A stretch of DNA of 64,000 nt. Origin: Spongiibacter taiwanensis. Its GTDB lineage: Bacteria > Pseudomonadota > Gammaproteobacteria > Pseudomonadales > Spongiibacteraceae. Position 1 is the stretch's first letter. Each line of letters begins with the position of its first letter. A model generated the notes under the pieces. It was not told the DNA's origin, ran no database searches, and saw nothing but the letters and a program-made list of their open reading frames with translations. A program made the translations under genes and the position numbers. The DNA is taken from positions 3,534,001 through 3,598,000 of the forward strand of contig NZ_CP098455.1 of NCBI RefSeq assembly GCF_023702635.1. Reading direction: 5' to 3'. This document shows positions 27,400 to 37,260 of this stretch, one piece after another.

Positions 27400-27981
27400 A
27401 TGAGTCTATTGTCCGCCTTACTTGCAGAGGTCAGAGACTGTCACCATTGCGAAGACAGTCTGCCTCTGGCCCCCCGTCCGGTGCTGGTTGCCCAGCCTGA
27501 GGCCCGACTGCTGATTATTGGGCAAGCGCCGGGGTTGAAGGTCCACAATAGCGGCATCCCGTGGAATGATCCTTCCGGCGATCGTTTGCGAAGCTGGCTG
27601 GGTATTGATAGACCCCAGTTCTACAGCGACCCGCGAATTGCCATTGTCCCGATGGGGTTCTGTTACCCCGGCAAGGGTAAGTCTGGGGATCTGCCGCCCA
27701 GGCCTGAGTGTGCGCCTCGCTGGCACGAGCGGGTCTTGTCTTTCTTACCTTTGGTCGAGCTGGTCTTGTTAATCGGCCAGTATGCTCAGCGGTATTACCT
27801 TTCACCCCCTGCGCTGTCGCTTACGGAACGAGTGCGCGACTATGATGGTCAGGGACGGTATTTTCCCTTGCCCCATCCGTCGCCGCGAAACCAAATTTGG
27901 TTGAAAAAGAACCCGTGGTTTGAAGCACAAACATTGCCTTTGTTGCGCCGCCGCGTTGCGCCATTATTGGAGTCATTATGA
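27400..27981 (+). CDS. uracil-DNA glycosylase family protein
   Basis: A 193-residue protein of the uracil-DNA glycosylase superfamily. It has the family 4/5-like motif GQAPGLKVHNSG near residue 40 and the C-terminal HPSPRN motif (in LPHPSPRNQIW). Two cysteines in RDCHHC near the N-terminus resemble half of the iron-sulfur site of family 4 enzymes, but the other two cysteines are not obvious. It may therefore be an Fe-S-free member of unknown base preference. ATG 27400 is preferred to the TTG at 27364. It overlaps the Nudix gene by four bases. Confidence 0.82.
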   Translation: MSLLSALLAEVRDCHHCEDSLPLAPRPVLVAQPEARLLIIGQAPGLKVHNSGIPWNDPSGDRLRSWLGIDRPQFYSDPRIAIVPMGFCYPGKGKSGDLPPRPECAPRWHERVLSFLPLVELVLLIGQYAQRYYLSPPALSLTERVRDYDGQGRYFPLPHPSPRNQIWLKKNPWFEAQTLPLLRRRVAPLLESL

Positions 27982-28586
27982 ACAAGGCAGTTGGCCCCTG
28001 GCGGCAGCGATCGATCGAGACGGTTTACGAAAACCCCTGGATTAAGGTGGAGCACCACGAGGTCACCACCCCGGCCGGCAGTGACGGGATTTACGGCAAG
28101 GTGTGCTTCAAGAGCAGGGCGGTGGGTGTGGTGCCCCTGGATGCCAACGGCAACACCTATCTTGTAAAACAATTTCGGTATCCTCTTGAGGAAGTCAGCT
28201 GGGAGATCCCGGAGGGTGGCTGCCCCCTGGGCGAGTCGACGCTATTAACGGCCCGGCGAGAGCTGGAAGAGGAGACGGGTTTTCGAGCAAGCCGGGTTTA
28301 TAAATTGCTGGAACTGCACCTCTCCAACTCGGTCTGTGATGAGGGTGCCGATGTTTTTCTGGCGCTGGATTTGATGCCGGGCGAGGCCTGCCTGGAAGAC
28401 TCCGAAGCGGATTTGGAGGTACTGCAGTTGCCCCTGCACGATGCGATCGCGATGGCCCTGGATGGGCGCATTACCGATGCCATCAGTGTTGCGGCACTGC
28501 TAAAAATTCGCGTGCTGCTAAATGAAGAAAATGGCGACATCGACGCCTTGGTAGCGCGAATGACGGCCCTGGAGCACCTTGCCTGA
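27978..28586 (+). CDS. Nudix hydrolase, ADP-ribose pyrophosphatase-like
   Basis: A 202-residue Nudix protein. The Nudix box runs from G80 to about residue 102, with the signature glycine, Glu six residues on, and RELEEETGF, fitting GX5EX7REUXEEXGU. N-terminal features (TVYENPWIKVEHHEV; VKQFRYPLEEVSWEIPEGG) are those of the ADP-ribose/sugar-nucleotide pyrophosphatase subgroup. The start overlaps the glycosylase stop (ATGA), so the two are coupled. This pairing of base excision with nucleotide clean-up is suggestive, but the substrate is uncertain. Confidence 0.9.
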   Translation: MNKAVGPWRQRSIETVYENPWIKVEHHEVTTPAGSDGIYGKVCFKSRAVGVVPLDANGNTYLVKQFRYPLEEVSWEIPEGGCPLGESTLLTARRELEEETGFRASRVYKLLELHLSNSVCDEGADVFLALDLMPGEACLEDSEADLEVLQLPLHDAIAMALDGRITDAISVAALLKIRVLLNEENGDIDALVARMTALEHLA

Positions 28587-28628
28587 AAGGGTGTGAATGG
28601 CAAAACTACGATGATTGGAGATAACAAT

Positions 28629-29240
28629 ATGAAACTGGGGATGTTCACCTTTTTTTCCCGGGCAGCATTGGTGTTGGCGCTCATGTTCAATGCTCATTTG
28701 GCCGTAGCCCAGTCTGAGCCTGCGCCGGGTGGCCAACAGGGTAAAGACAATCAACAACAAGGTTTCACTCAGGACGAAGTGCTGAATAAGGCCAATGCTT
28801 TTTTTGGTGAGACCACAGAAGGCCTGGCCAAAGCGATTGAAAAAGTCTTTGAAGACCAGGGTAGCCCCAACGCGATTATTGCTGGCGAGGAAGTGTCTGC
28901 GGCCATCGCGGTGGGAGTGCGCTATGGGCAAGGCGAGTTGCAGATGGTCACAGGGGAAACCCACCCGGTATTTTGGCAGGGCCCCTCGGTCGGCTTTGAT
29001 CTCGGCGCAAATGCCTCCAAGGTATTCACCCTGGTTTACAACTTGAATGACACGGAGGTGTTATTTCAACGCTTTCCCGGTGTTGAGGGGAGCGTATACG
29101 TGGTGGCCGGTGTGGGTGTGAATTACCAGCGCAGCGGCGATGTCACGCTGGCGCCAATTCGCACGGGTGTCGGCCTGCGCGGTGGCGCGAATGTGGGTTA
29201 CATTCATTACACCAAGAAGAAATCCTGGCTTCCTTTCTAA
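28629..29240 (+). CDS. DUF1134 (EipA-like) envelope protein
   Basis: A 203-residue periplasmic protein with a signal peptide cut near AVAQ (residue 28), a Gln/Gly-rich linker, then a DUF1134 domain. Marks are GPSVGFDLGANASKVFTLVYNL and the C-terminal RTGVGLRGGANVGYIHYTKKKSW. The family includes EipA of Brucella, a small beta-barrel protein needed for cell envelope integrity. ATG 28629 has GGAG at good spacing, better than the earlier in-frame start. It follows the Nudix gene by 42 bases and could share its transcript. Confidence 0.88.
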   Translation: MKLGMFTFFSRAALVLALMFNAHLAVAQSEPAPGGQQGKDNQQQGFTQDEVLNKANAFFGETTEGLAKAIEKVFEDQGSPNAIIAGEEVSAAIAVGVRYGQGELQMVTGETHPVFWQGPSVGFDLGANASKVFTLVYNLNDTEVLFQRFPGVEGSVYVVAGVGVNYQRSGDVTLAPIRTGVGLRGGANVGYIHYTKKKSWLPF

Positions 29241-29320
29241 ATTCTAGCGGGCACTTTTCAGAGAGTGGTACGGGCCGGCCCGAATGGCGCTTACTTTAGA
29301 CAAATATCGCCCGAATTGTC

Positions 29321-29515
29321 ATTCCCGCGAAGGCCCACTGCTGTCCAGAATAAATTGAGCCACGGCTGGCAAGGACTTTACATCGTGGGCGCAAACAGCT
29401 TCCGCCCGGGGCGAGACTGGATTTACCAAAGCCTGAATGTACGACCGGCCAGAGGGTTTCTGGATTCCCGCCTTCGCGGGGATGACGATATAAAAATTGT
29501 TCCGGACAGTAGTGG
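29321..29515. repeat. composite inverted-repeat element (MITE/REP-like)
   Basis: Two motif pairs face each other. ATTCCCGCGAAGGC (29321-29334) is repeated in reverse as GCCTTCGCGGGGAT (29470-29483), and CCACTGCTGTCCAGAATAAA (29335-29354) is repeated in reverse in AATTGTTCCGGACAGTAGTGG-like sequence (29495-29515). Both show one to a few mismatches. The CCCGC-CTTC-GCGGG hairpin is common in intergenic repeats of proteobacteria. The gap 29241-29757 holds no gene. Confidence 0.65.
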
Positions 29516-29667
29516 CCCTCGAGCCGACGTCCAGCTGCGTAAAAGTCCAACTCCTCTGGGTTCCGGCTCGCAAACAACGCGTCCGGAACGACGCTGTATT
29601 ACGTTGCCATCCCGGTCAGCCTCTGCCCAAGCCGCCGGAGCAATGGCAGCCCGCCTCGCGTCCTGCA

Positions 29668-29716
<49 letters not shown>

Positions 29717-29757
29717 TTCCCGCCCAGCGTCTCCCGTCTCGTCGGAGCCGAACTCGT

Positions 29758-31029
29758 TTAGCCTTCCGCGCTGTTGCTTTGCGCAGGCTCTCGATAGCGG
29801 CGGTGCAGTTCGGCCAGATAGATCGTCAGATAATTCACGACGATCTGTGTGCGCAATGACAATGGGATGTCAAAAGCGTGCTGAGCGTCTGGCAGTTCAG
29901 CGTATGCCACCGCGCTGGCCGATTTTTCTTGCAAGACTTCATAGAGGTTGCGCGACTCGGTGCAGGGCACCAGGGTGTCACACTCGCCGTGAATAATCAG
30001 AAACGGTGGCGCCTTGTCGCTGGCCCAGGTGGCGGGGCAGCCTGACTTCCAGAGGGCAGGCGCCTCGGCCTGGGTCTTTTTGAACAGCTTGGAAAAGACC
30101 CAGGTTTCCACCCCCAGATTGGTACGCTGCTGTTTTAGATTAAGAAAATCGTAAAAGCCATAAAAGGGAATGCAACCTTGCACGGCGGTGTTCTTGTCTT
30201 CAAAACCGGGCTGAAACTCGGGTGCGTTCGCGCTTAGGGCCAACAGGGCCGACAAATGCCCGCCGGCCGAGCCGCCAGTGACAACAATAAAGTCGGCGTT
30301 GCCACCGTAGTCGCCAATGTTTTCTTTCACCCAGCACAGGGCGCGCTTGCAATCAATAATATGGTCGGGAAAGGTTGCGCCGGGGCTGAGTCGATATTCC
30401 GCGGCCACGCAAATCCAGCCATTTTCTGCCATTTGCGCCATCAGCGGGCGGCCCTGCTGCTCTTTGCTGCCCAGGCGTTCTAGCCAGGCGCCGCCATGAA
30501 TTTGCAGCAGTACCGGGGCGTTTTCGGGCTTTTCCGCCGGGCTGTAAATGTCGACATGAAGGGGTCTTCCCTGTTCATGATGGTAGACCACATTGCGCTT
30601 CACAGTGACACCAGGGGGGCTGAAGGCAAAGGGATTTACCAGTCGTTTCAGGGTGGGATCATGCAGTGTCAAAGGGGGGGTATCTGCAGGAGGCGAGGGC
30701 AGGGGCGCATCGGCGGAGAGGGCTAAACCATATCGCACGGCCTGCTCCATTACCGGTGCGGCCCGCTGCCCGCGGAAGTAAAACAGGCCAATGGCCACCC
30801 AGCTGGCCATGGCAATGGCCAGCCCCAGTGCGTCACCCAGGCCGCTTAATTCATCTGCGCTGACAAAGAGCAGGGTAAGTGCCACTTCCAGCGCAATGAC
30901 ATGGAGGGCAAATTCGCCAACCAGCAGACCCAGCAGGAAGCTGGTCACGGCCAGTGCCTCCGGTTTGCCGCGGTGAGGGCTGTAGAGGTTGTAGGCGGTC
31001 CAGGCCCAGATCAGTGACAGAAAGAACAT
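29758..31029 (-). CDS. membrane-anchored alpha/beta hydrolase (esterase)
   Basis: A 423-residue protein. The first 90 residues hold three hydrophobic helices. The rest is an alpha/beta hydrolase of the hormone-sensitive-lipase/BD-FAE type, with oxyanion motif HGGAW at 178-182 and nucleophile elbow GGSAGG with S254. The acid is probably in HGECDTLVP, and the base in DAQHAFDI near residue 380. It likely cleaves short-chain esters at the membrane; the substrate is unknown. The stop lies 18 bases after a degenerate repeat tract. greB is upstream on the same strand, 48 bases away. Confidence 0.88.
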   Translation of the reverse strand: MFFLSLIWAWTAYNLYSPHRGKPEALAVTSFLLGLLVGEFALHVIALEVALTLLFVSADELSGLGDALGLAIAMASWVAIGLFYFRGQRAAPVMEQAVRYGLALSADAPLPSPPADTPPLTLHDPTLKRLVNPFAFSPPGVTVKRNVVYHHEQGRPLHVDIYSPAEKPENAPVLLQIHGGAWLERLGSKEQQGRPLMAQMAENGWICVAAEYRLSPGATFPDHIIDCKRALCWVKENIGDYGGNADFIVVTGGSAGGHLSALLALSANAPEFQPGFEDKNTAVQGCIPFYGFYDFLNLKQQRTNLGVETWVFSKLFKKTQAEAPALWKSGCPATWASDKAPPFLIIHGECDTLVPCTESRNLYEVLQEKSASAVAYAELPDAQHAFDIPLSLRTQIVVNYLTIYLAELHRRYREPAQSNSAEG

Positions 31030-31077
31030 GAGGCGTTGCGGCTCCTTTGCAGTGGGTAGCGCGGTCGGTGATGGCGA

Positions 31078-31584
31078 TCAGCCCAGTGGCTCGTAGTCGA
31101 TAGCGACCACATAGTAACACCGCTCTCCTGTTGGGGTGCTGACAATGACCTCATCGTCCAAACGCTTGCCAAGCATGGCCCGGGCCATCGGTGAGTCAAC
31201 CGAGAGCTTGCGCTGGCTAAGATCAAATTCGTCGGGGCCGACAACGCGGTAGCGCTGCTCACCGCCGTCTTCGTCCTCCAGGGTGACCCAGGCGCCGAAG
31301 AAAATGCGCTGTTTGTCGCTGGGCAGATCATGGACCACCGTCAGCTCTTCCAGGCGCTTGGTCAGAAAGCGGACGCGGCTGTCGATTTCTCGTAGACGAC
31401 GCTTACCGTAAATGTAGTCGCCGTTTTCCGAGCGGTCGCCGTTTTTGGCTGCTTCGTGAACGGTGGCGGTGACTTGCGGGCGCTCAACCTTCCACAGCTG
31501 ATAGAGCTCAGCGCGCAGGGCCCGCTCGCCCTCGGGGGTAATATAGCAGGCGCCCTTGGGACGCGGTGGACGGTATCGCGACAT
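31078..31584 (-). CDS. greB: transcription elongation factor GreB
   Basis: A GreA/GreB family factor that enters the secondary channel of stalled RNA polymerase and stimulates cleavage of backtracked RNA. The N-terminal coiled coil contains the acidic tip NGDRSENGDYIYGKRRLREID, with the two acidic residues needed for cleavage. The C-terminal FKBP-like domain has RIFFGAWVTLEDEDG and SPMARAMLGKRLDDEV. The basic patch on the coiled coil and the SRYRPPRP start are typical of GreB. ATG 31584 (168 residues) is chosen; a start seven codons earlier is possible. Confidence 0.93.
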   Translation of the reverse strand: MSRYRPPRPKGACYITPEGERALRAELYQLWKVERPQVTATVHEAAKNGDRSENGDYIYGKRRLREIDSRVRFLTKRLEELTVVHDLPSDKQRIFFGAWVTLEDEDGGEQRYRVVGPDEFDLSQRKLSVDSPMARAMLGKRLDDEVIVSTPTGERCYYVVAIDYEPLG

Positions 31585-31655
31585 GGCCGGATGGCTGTTT
31601 TCCACTGGTTAAAGGAGTATGGTATTGCAGCTGATATTGGAGAAGAAACGGTTCG

Positions 31656-32486
31656 ATGAATAATTTCTTTGCACTGGCGCTGGTGGTAATTGCCTCGACG
31701 GCATTGGCGGAAGAAGTGGAGTTGCGTGGGCAGCTGATTCAGGGGGGCATGGTCTGGGGGCAGGTGGCGCCCGGCACCCGGGTCATTCTCGAGGATGATA
31801 CGGTTCAGGTGGCTGACAATGGCATTTTTGCGATGGGCTTTGATCGCGATGCGCCGGCAAAGATGACGCTGAAATTGTGCGTTTCCGACGATCAATGCGA
31901 GGCCCGGGTTCTGGATATTGAACAGCGCCACTATGATATTCAACGAATCGAAGGCGTGCCCCAAAAAACGGTTACGCCGCCGGCATCGGTGCTGGAGCGG
32001 ATTCGGCGGGAGGCTGCGTTGGTGAGAGAGGCCCGGGCTGAGTTTCTTTATCGCCAGGATTTTACCAAGGCCTTTGTGTGGCCGCTGCAGGGGCCGATCA
32101 CGGGTGTGTTTGGCAGCCAGCGTGTCTATAATGGCTCGCCCGGCCGCCCCCACTATGGGGTGGATGTGGCCGGTCCGGTGGGCGCGGTGGTGACATCGCC
32201 GGCCGACGGCGTGGTGACCCTGACCCACGATGACATGTTTTACTCTGGCGGTACCCTGATTATCGATCACGGCCAGGGCATTTCCTCCACCTTTATTCAC
32301 CTGAGTAAGATTCTGGTGAAAGACGGGCAGGAAATTACCCAAGGCCAGCCCATTGCCGAAGTAGGGGCCACGGGCCGCGCAACCGGGCCGCACCTCGACT
32401 GGCGCATGAACTGGTTTGGTAAGCGCCTTGACCCCCAGTTGCTGGTCGGTGACATGTCTGCGCCAAACCCGCCTTTGCAAGATTAG
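31656..32486 (+). CDS. M23 family (LytM) peptidase-like protein
   Basis: A 276-residue periplasmic protein: signal peptide (cut near STALA, residue 18), an N-terminal beta domain to about 100, a helical linker, and a LytM domain from about 140. The HxxxD zinc motif is present (H166, D170) and H215 fits the catalytic HLS motif. However, the usual HxH reads H246-L-D248, so the third zinc ligand is Asp rather than His. It may still bind metal or may be a regulatory, inactive form. It is divergent from greB and followed by the Trm112-type gene. Confidence 0.88.
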   Translation: MNNFFALALVVIASTALAEEVELRGQLIQGGMVWGQVAPGTRVILEDDTVQVADNGIFAMGFDRDAPAKMTLKLCVSDDQCEARVLDIEQRHYDIQRIEGVPQKTVTPPASVLERIRREAALVREARAEFLYRQDFTKAFVWPLQGPITGVFGSQRVYNGSPGRPHYGVDVAGPVGAVVTSPADGVVTLTHDDMFYSGGTLIIDHGQGISSTFIHLSKILVKDGQEITQGQPIAEVGATGRATGPHLDWRMNWFGKRLDPQLLVGDMSAPNPPLQD

Positions 32487-32506
32487 TGTGTTGATGAGTG
32501 ACAGGA

Positions 32507-32692
32507 ATGATTGACAAGAAACTGTTGGAGATTTTGGTGTGCCCCGTCAGCAAGGCACCCCTGGAATTTGACCCCGAGCGCAACGAGCTGATCTGTCGGC
32601 CCAGCGCATTGGCCTATCCCATTCGCGACGGCATTCCCGTGATGCTGGAATCGGAAGCGCGGCCGCTGACCACCGACGAAAAGTTGGGCTGA
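32507..32692 (+). CDS. Trm112/YcaR family small protein
   Basis: A 61-residue protein of the Trm112 family, similar to E. coli Yca[22 protein letters not shown], then [26 protein letters not shown]. In E. coli this family lies next to lpxK and kdsB; here those genes are absent. Members often bind partner methyltransferases, but the bacterial role is unclear. ATG 32507 matches family N-termini better than the upstream GTG at 32498. It is close behind the M23 gene and may share its transcript. Confidence 0.9.
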   Translation: MIDKKLLEILVCPVSKAPLEFDPERNELICRPSALAYPIRDGIPVMLESEARPLTTDEKLG

Positions 32693-32724
32693 AGGGTGCT
32701 GAAAGCCCCGTCGGCAGTAGTGCT

Positions 32725-32741
32725 CTGCTCCTGGTGAGCAG
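32725..32741. promoter_or_regulatory. hairpin upstream of alaS
   Basis: CTGCTC and GAGCAG flank CTGGT, 101 bases before the alaS start. E. coli alaS is repressed by its own product at a palindrome near its promoter; whether this inverted repeat has that role is unknown. Confidence 0.35.
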
Positions 32742-32841
32742 GATACAACACCTGCCTTTTTCGCTATACTTCCCGTTTTTTCCGCCAGTCCCAGTCGACT
32801 GGCGGTGTTATTTTTGCCTTGAGATTTGAGAGAGTCGAGTC

Positions 32842-35466
32842 ATGAAAAGTGCGGCTATTCGTGAAGCCTTTATTCGTTACTTTGAGAGTAAGGGGCACAC
32901 TGCAGTAGCGAGTAGTTCGCTGGTGCCGGCAAATGATCCCACCCTGTTGTTCACCAACGCCGGCATGGTCCAATTCAAAGACCTGTTTCTGGGGCGCGAG
33001 TCGCGTTCTTACGTGCGGGCGGTTAGTTCGCAGCGTTGTGTGCGCGCGGGAGGCAAGCACAACGACCTCGAAAACGTCGGTTACACCGCTCGCCATCACA
33101 CCTTTTTCGAGATGCTGGGTAACTTCAGCTTTGGTGATTATTTCAAACGGGATGCGATCAGCTTTGCCTGGGAGTTTCTCACTTCACCCGAGTGGCTCAA
33201 CCTCCCTTCCGAAAAGCTGTGGGTAACGGTATACGCTGAAGACGATGAAGCCTATGACATCTGGCACAAAGAAATGGGTGTGCCCGCCGAGCGGATGGTG
33301 CGCATTGGTGATAACAAGGGCGGCAAGTACGCGTCAGATAACTTCTGGTCGATGGGGGATACCGGTCCCTGTGGCCCCTGCACCGAAATTTTCTATGATC
33401 ATGGCCCGGAAATTTGGGGTGGCCCTCCGGGTAGCCCGGAAGAAGACGGCGATCGCTATATCGAAATTTGGAACAACGTGTTCATGCAGTTTAACCGGGA
33501 TGCCGATGGTTCGATGACACCCCTGCCGGCGCCCTCGGTGGATACCGGTATGGGTCTGGAGCGGATCTCTGCGGTAATGCAACACGTGCACAGCAATTAC
33601 GAGATTGACCTGTTTCAGAATCTGATCAATGCCACTGCCGCGGTTCTCGGCCTGACCGATACCCGCGACAGCTCACTGCGTGTTATTGCCGACCATATTC
33701 GCTCGTGCGCTTTCCTGATTGCCGATGGCGTGATGCCCTCAAATGAAGGCCGTGGTTATGTATTGCGCCGGATCATCCGGCGGGCAGCTCGCCACGGCAA
33801 CAAGCTTGGCGCCACTTCGCCTTTCTTCCATAAGTTGGTCGCTCCGTTGGCGAAAGAAATGGGCGAAGCCTATCCCGAGTTGAATGATCAAGGCAGCCAT
33901 ATTGCCAAGGTGCTGCTGTTGGAAGAAGAGCAGTTTGCCAAGACCCTGGACCAGGGTATGAAGATTCTCGAGCAGGATCTGGACAGCCTTCAGGGAACGG
34001 AAATTCCCGGAGAAACCGTGTTCCGTCTCTATGACACCTACGGCTTCCCGGTGGACCTGACTGCCGACATCGCCCGGGAAAAGCAGTTGACTCTGGATAT
34101 GCCCGGCTTTGAAAAAGCCATGGAAGCACAGCGTCAGCGGGCTCGCAGCGCATCCAACTTCAAAATGGAATCTGGCGTTGAACTAGCTATCGATGGCGAG
34201 ACCCGCTTTATCGGCTATCAGGATCTGTCCGCTCACTGCACGGTGATTGGCTTGTTGAAAGACGGGCAGCAATGCGGCGCCTTGACCGAGGGCGACAGCG
34301 GCGCGCTGGTACTTGACCAAACCCCATTCTATGCCGAGTCCGGCGGGCAGGTGGGGGACGCTGGATTAATCACCGGTGCCAACCTTCGCTTTGAGGTTCG
34401 CGACACCCAGAAGGCCGGAAAATTTCACGTCCACCACGGCGTGGTGGTCGCTGGGAGTGTGGCGGAAGGCGAGGTGTTAACAGCCCAGGTTGACAACAAT
34501 ATTCGCGGGGCAACGGCTCTGAACCACTCTGCAACCCACCTGCTGCATGCGGCGTTGCGTCAGGTGCTAGGGGAGCATGTCAGTCAGAAGGGCTCGCTGG
34601 TTGACTCCCAACGCCTGCGCTTTGACTTCTCGCATTTTGAAGCGGTCAGCAAGGCAGAGCTCGCCCAGATTGAAGCGCTGGTAAATGACGAAATTCGCCG
34701 CAATACGCCTGTCGAAGTGGCGGAAATGGATATGGAAAGCGCCAAGGCTCGGGGTGCAATGATGCTGTTTGGCGAGAAGTACGGCGACCAGGTTCGCGTG
34801 CTTAGCATGGGCGGCGACTTCTCCGTGGAGTTATGTGGTGGCACCCATGTTAGTCGCACGGGTGATATTGGCTTGATGCGTATTGTCAGTGAGTCGGGCA
34901 TTGCTTCAGGCGTGCGGCGGATCGAGGCGGTAACGGGCGCAGGCGCATTGGCTGCTGTGTCCAAGGCGGATAACGACCTCGGCCAGTTGTCGAACTTGCT
35001 GAAGACCGGCCGCGATAAGTTGCTGGATAAGGTCGAGCAAATGCTGGCGCAGCAAAAGCAGCTGGAGAAGGAGCTGGGCGCATTGAAAGCCAAGCTGGCC
35101 AGCTCTGCTGGTGACGACTTGCTGGCCGAAGCCGAGGACATTGGTGGCGTCAAGCTGCTTGCCAAGTTACTCGACGGTGCCGATGCCAAGACCCTTCGAG
35201 ATACCCTGGACCAGCTGAAAAACAAGCTGGGCTCTGCAGTGGTACTGCTCGCCGCAGTGGATGGCGACAAAGTGGCGCTGGCTGCGGGGGTGACCAAAGA
35301 TTTGACCGACCGCTACAAAGCGGGTGAGCTGATGAAACTTGCCGCGCAGGCCGTTGGTGGTAAGGGCGGTGGTCGTCCCGATATGGCTCAGGGCGGGGGC
35401 AGCGATGTTGCCGCGATCCCTCAGGCCCTTGAGGTCGCGCGGGACTACGTCAAAGCGGCTAGGTAA
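32842..35466 (+). CDS. alaS: alanyl-tRNA synthetase
   Basis: Class II synthetase that charges tRNA-Ala and proofreads mischarged Ser and Gly. The 874 residues are the full bacterial length. It has the N-terminal catalytic domain ([55 protein letters not shown]), the editing domain with the zinc motif [11 protein letters not shown] and [11 protein letters not shown], and a C-terminal coiled coil and DHHA1 domain ending [13 protein letters not shown]. The gene order alaS-lysC-csrA-tRNA-Ser is conserved in related gammaproteobacteria. Confidence 0.98.
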   Translation: MKSAAIREAFIRYFESKGHTAVASSSLVPANDPTLLFTNAGMVQFKDLFLGRESRSYVRAVSSQRCVRAGGKHNDLENVGYTARHHTFFEMLGNFSFGDYFKRDAISFAWEFLTSPEWLNLPSEKLWVTVYAEDDEAYDIWHKEMGVPAERMVRIGDNKGGKYASDNFWSMGDTGPCGPCTEIFYDHGPEIWGGPPGSPEEDGDRYIEIWNNVFMQFNRDADGSMTPLPAPSVDTGMGLERISAVMQHVHSNYEIDLFQNLINATAAVLGLTDTRDSSLRVIADHIRSCAFLIADGVMPSNEGRGYVLRRIIRRAARHGNKLGATSPFFHKLVAPLAKEMGEAYPELNDQGSHIAKVLLLEEEQFAKTLDQGMKILEQDLDSLQGTEIPGETVFRLYDTYGFPVDLTADIAREKQLTLDMPGFEKAMEAQRQRARSASNFKMESGVELAIDGETRFIGYQDLSAHCTVIGLLKDGQQCGALTEGDSGALVLDQTPFYAESGGQVGDAGLITGANLRFEVRDTQKAGKFHVHHGVVVAGSVAEGEVLTAQVDNNIRGATALNHSATHLLHAALRQVLGEHVSQKGSLVDSQRLRFDFSHFEAVSKAELAQIEALVNDEIRRNTPVEVAEMDMESAKARGAMMLFGEKYGDQVRVLSMGGDFSVELCGGTHVSRTGDIGLMRIVSESGIASGVRRIEAVTGAGALAAVSKADNDLGQLSNLLKTGRDKLLDKVEQMLAQQKQLEKELGALKAKLASSAGDDLLAEAEDIGGVKLLAKLLDGADAKTLRDTLDQLKNKLGSAVVLLAAVDGDKVALAAGVTKDLTDRYKAGELMKLAAQAVGGKGGGRPDMAQGGGSDVAAIPQALEVARDYVKAAR

Positions 35467-35562
35467 AACACGTATGGCCGACTCTGGGGCGTTTCCTTTA
35501 CCCTACAACTGGTGTTTAATGGGCGCCCTCTCGCGCAGGGTGCGCATTAGTAGAAAGCAAAC

Positions 35563-36777
35563 ATGAGTCTTATAGTTCAGAAATTTGGCGGTACCTCTGT
35601 CGGGACAGTAGAGCGTATTCAAGCCGTTGCGAAGAAAGTGGCAGGCTTTCGAGATCAGGGGCACGACATCGTTGTTGTTGTGTCTGCGATGAGCGGTGAA
35701 ACCAATCGCTTGATTGAGCTGGCCAAGGCGGTGCAGTCCACTCCAACACCCAGAGAACTGGACGTGCTGGTAGCGACTGGCGAGCAGGTCACCATCTCCC
35801 TGCTGTGTATGGCATTGCACGAACTCGGCTATGGCGCCCGGTCTTATACCGGAACCCAAGTGCGTATTTTGACCGATGAAGCGCACACCAAAGCCCGAAT
35901 AAAGGACATTGATGACGAGAAGATTCGTGCCGACCTCGCTGCGGGCAATGTGGTTGTGGTGGCAGGCTTTCAAGGGGTAGACGAAGAGGGCAACATCACC
36001 ACCCTCGGTCGCGGAGGCTCCGACACCACGGGTGTCGCGCTGGCGGCAGCACTCAAGGCGGATGAATGCCAGATCTACACCGATGTGGATGGGGTTTATA
36101 CCACCGACCCGCGGGTAGTGCCCAAAGCGCGGCGCCTGGAGAGAATCACCTTTGAAGAAATGCTGGAAATGGCCAGCCTTGGTTCAAAAGTATTACAAAT
36201 TCGCTCGGTGGAATTTGCCGGAAAGTACAACGTCCCGCTGCGGGTGTTGCATGCCTTTCAGGATGGCCCCGGCACGTTGATTAGCTTAGAGGAACCACAA
36301 GACATGGAAAACCCGGCGATTTCGGGTATTGCATTCACCCGCGATGAAGCAAAGATCACTGTACTCGGTGTGCCTGACACCCCGGGGCTGGCCTATCAGA
36401 TACTGGGGCCGGTGAGTGATGCGAATATTGAAGTGGACGTGATTGTTCAGAATGTCGCGGAAGACAACACGACGGATCTGACATTTACCGTAAGTCGCGG
36501 CGATATGGCCAAGGCGGAGGGGATTGTTCGCAAGCTGGTGCAACAAACTGGCGCCCGGGAAGTCAAAACAGACGATAAGATCGCCAAGGTCTCTCTGGTG
36601 GGTGTGGGAATGCGTTCTCACGCGGGCATTGCCAGCAAGATGTTCAAAGCACTGGCTGACGAATCAATTAACATTCAGTTGATTACCACCTCCGAAATCA
36701 AGATTTCGGTAGTGATTGATGAGAAGTACTTGGAGCTTGCCGTGCGTGCGCTTCACACCGCTTTTGATCTGGATTGA
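35563..36777 (+). CDS. lysC: aspartate kinase
   Basis: Phosphorylates aspartate, the first step towards lysine, methionine, threonine and diaminopimelate. The 404 residues match the monofunctional class. The kinase domain starts KFGGTSVGTVERIQ and includes TLGRGGSDTTGVALAAAL. Two C-terminal ACT domains (from about 265, and SLVGVGMRSHAGIASKMF near 345) carry feedback control by lysine and/or threonine. It follows alaS by 96 bases and precedes csrA. Confidence 0.97.
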   Translation: MSLIVQKFGGTSVGTVERIQAVAKKVAGFRDQGHDIVVVVSAMSGETNRLIELAKAVQSTPTPRELDVLVATGEQVTISLLCMALHELGYGARSYTGTQVRILTDEAHTKARIKDIDDEKIRADLAAGNVVVVAGFQGVDEEGNITTLGRGGSDTTGVALAAALKADECQIYTDVDGVYTTDPRVVPKARRLERITFEEMLEMASLGSKVLQIRSVEFAGKYNVPLRVLHAFQDGPGTLISLEEPQDMENPAISGIAFTRDEAKITVLGVPDTPGLAYQILGPVSDANIEVDVIVQNVAEDNTTDLTFTVSRGDMAKAEGIVRKLVQQTGAREVKTDDKIAKVSLVGVGMRSHAGIASKMFKALADESINIQLITTSEIKISVVIDEKYLELAVRALHTAFDLD

Positions 36778-36863
36778 TAGCGCAAAACGTAAGAAAGCAA
36801 GGCAGGACCAAGGGAGGGGACGCCAGAGATAATGGATTAGGGCTCTAACAAGGAGAAGCCACT

Positions 36864-37046
36864 ATGTTAATTCTAACGCGTCGTATCGGTGAAACATTGA
36901 TGGTCGGCGATGAAGTCACAGTCACCGTCTTAGGTGTAAAAGGTAACCAAGTTCGCCTGGGAGTGAATGCTCCCAAGCATGTTGCTGTTCATCGTGAAGA
37001 AATCTACGACCGCATTCAGCACGAAAAGACCGGCGGAAAGGAATAG
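36864..37046 (+). CDS. csrA: carbon storage regulator
   Basis: A 60-residue RNA-binding protein that forms a domain-swapped dimer and binds GGA motifs in leaders of target mRNAs, controlling stored carbon, motility and biofilm. The sequence [17 protein letters not shown] and [10 protein letters not shown] are family marks, with R44 in VHREEIY as a key RNA contact. AAGGAGAAG lies before the ATG. Its place between lysC and tRNA-Ser is conserved. Confidence 0.97.
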   Translation: MLILTRRIGETLMVGDEVTVTVLGVKGNQVRLGVNAPKHVAVHREEIYDRIQHEKTGGKE

Positions 37047-37067
37047 CAGAAAAAGCGCCGTCGGGTC

Positions 37068-37095
37068 TTTGCATATCCGCTCAGTGTGGTATCAT
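37068..37095 (+). promoter_or_regulatory. possible sigma-70 promoter for tRNA-Ser
   Basis: TTTGCA and TATCAT are separated by 16 bases, upstream of tRNA-Ser. A leader of about 160 bases with a hairpin (AAAGACA...TGTCTTT, 37109-37132) would follow. Pattern match only. Confidence 0.4.
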
Positions 37096-37260
37096 GCCGC
37101 CCGTTTTCAAAGACATGCAAGTGTTTGTCTTTATTCCAAAAGCTCTGTGAGAGGGGATGGAAAAAGCGAGCCGTGCAGGGTCAGCGGGCGTCACCATTTG
37201 CAAGGTTGATTTTCTTGCCTTTCGCGCAGGTGATTGGCGCAACGCAGAAAAAATTGTTTC

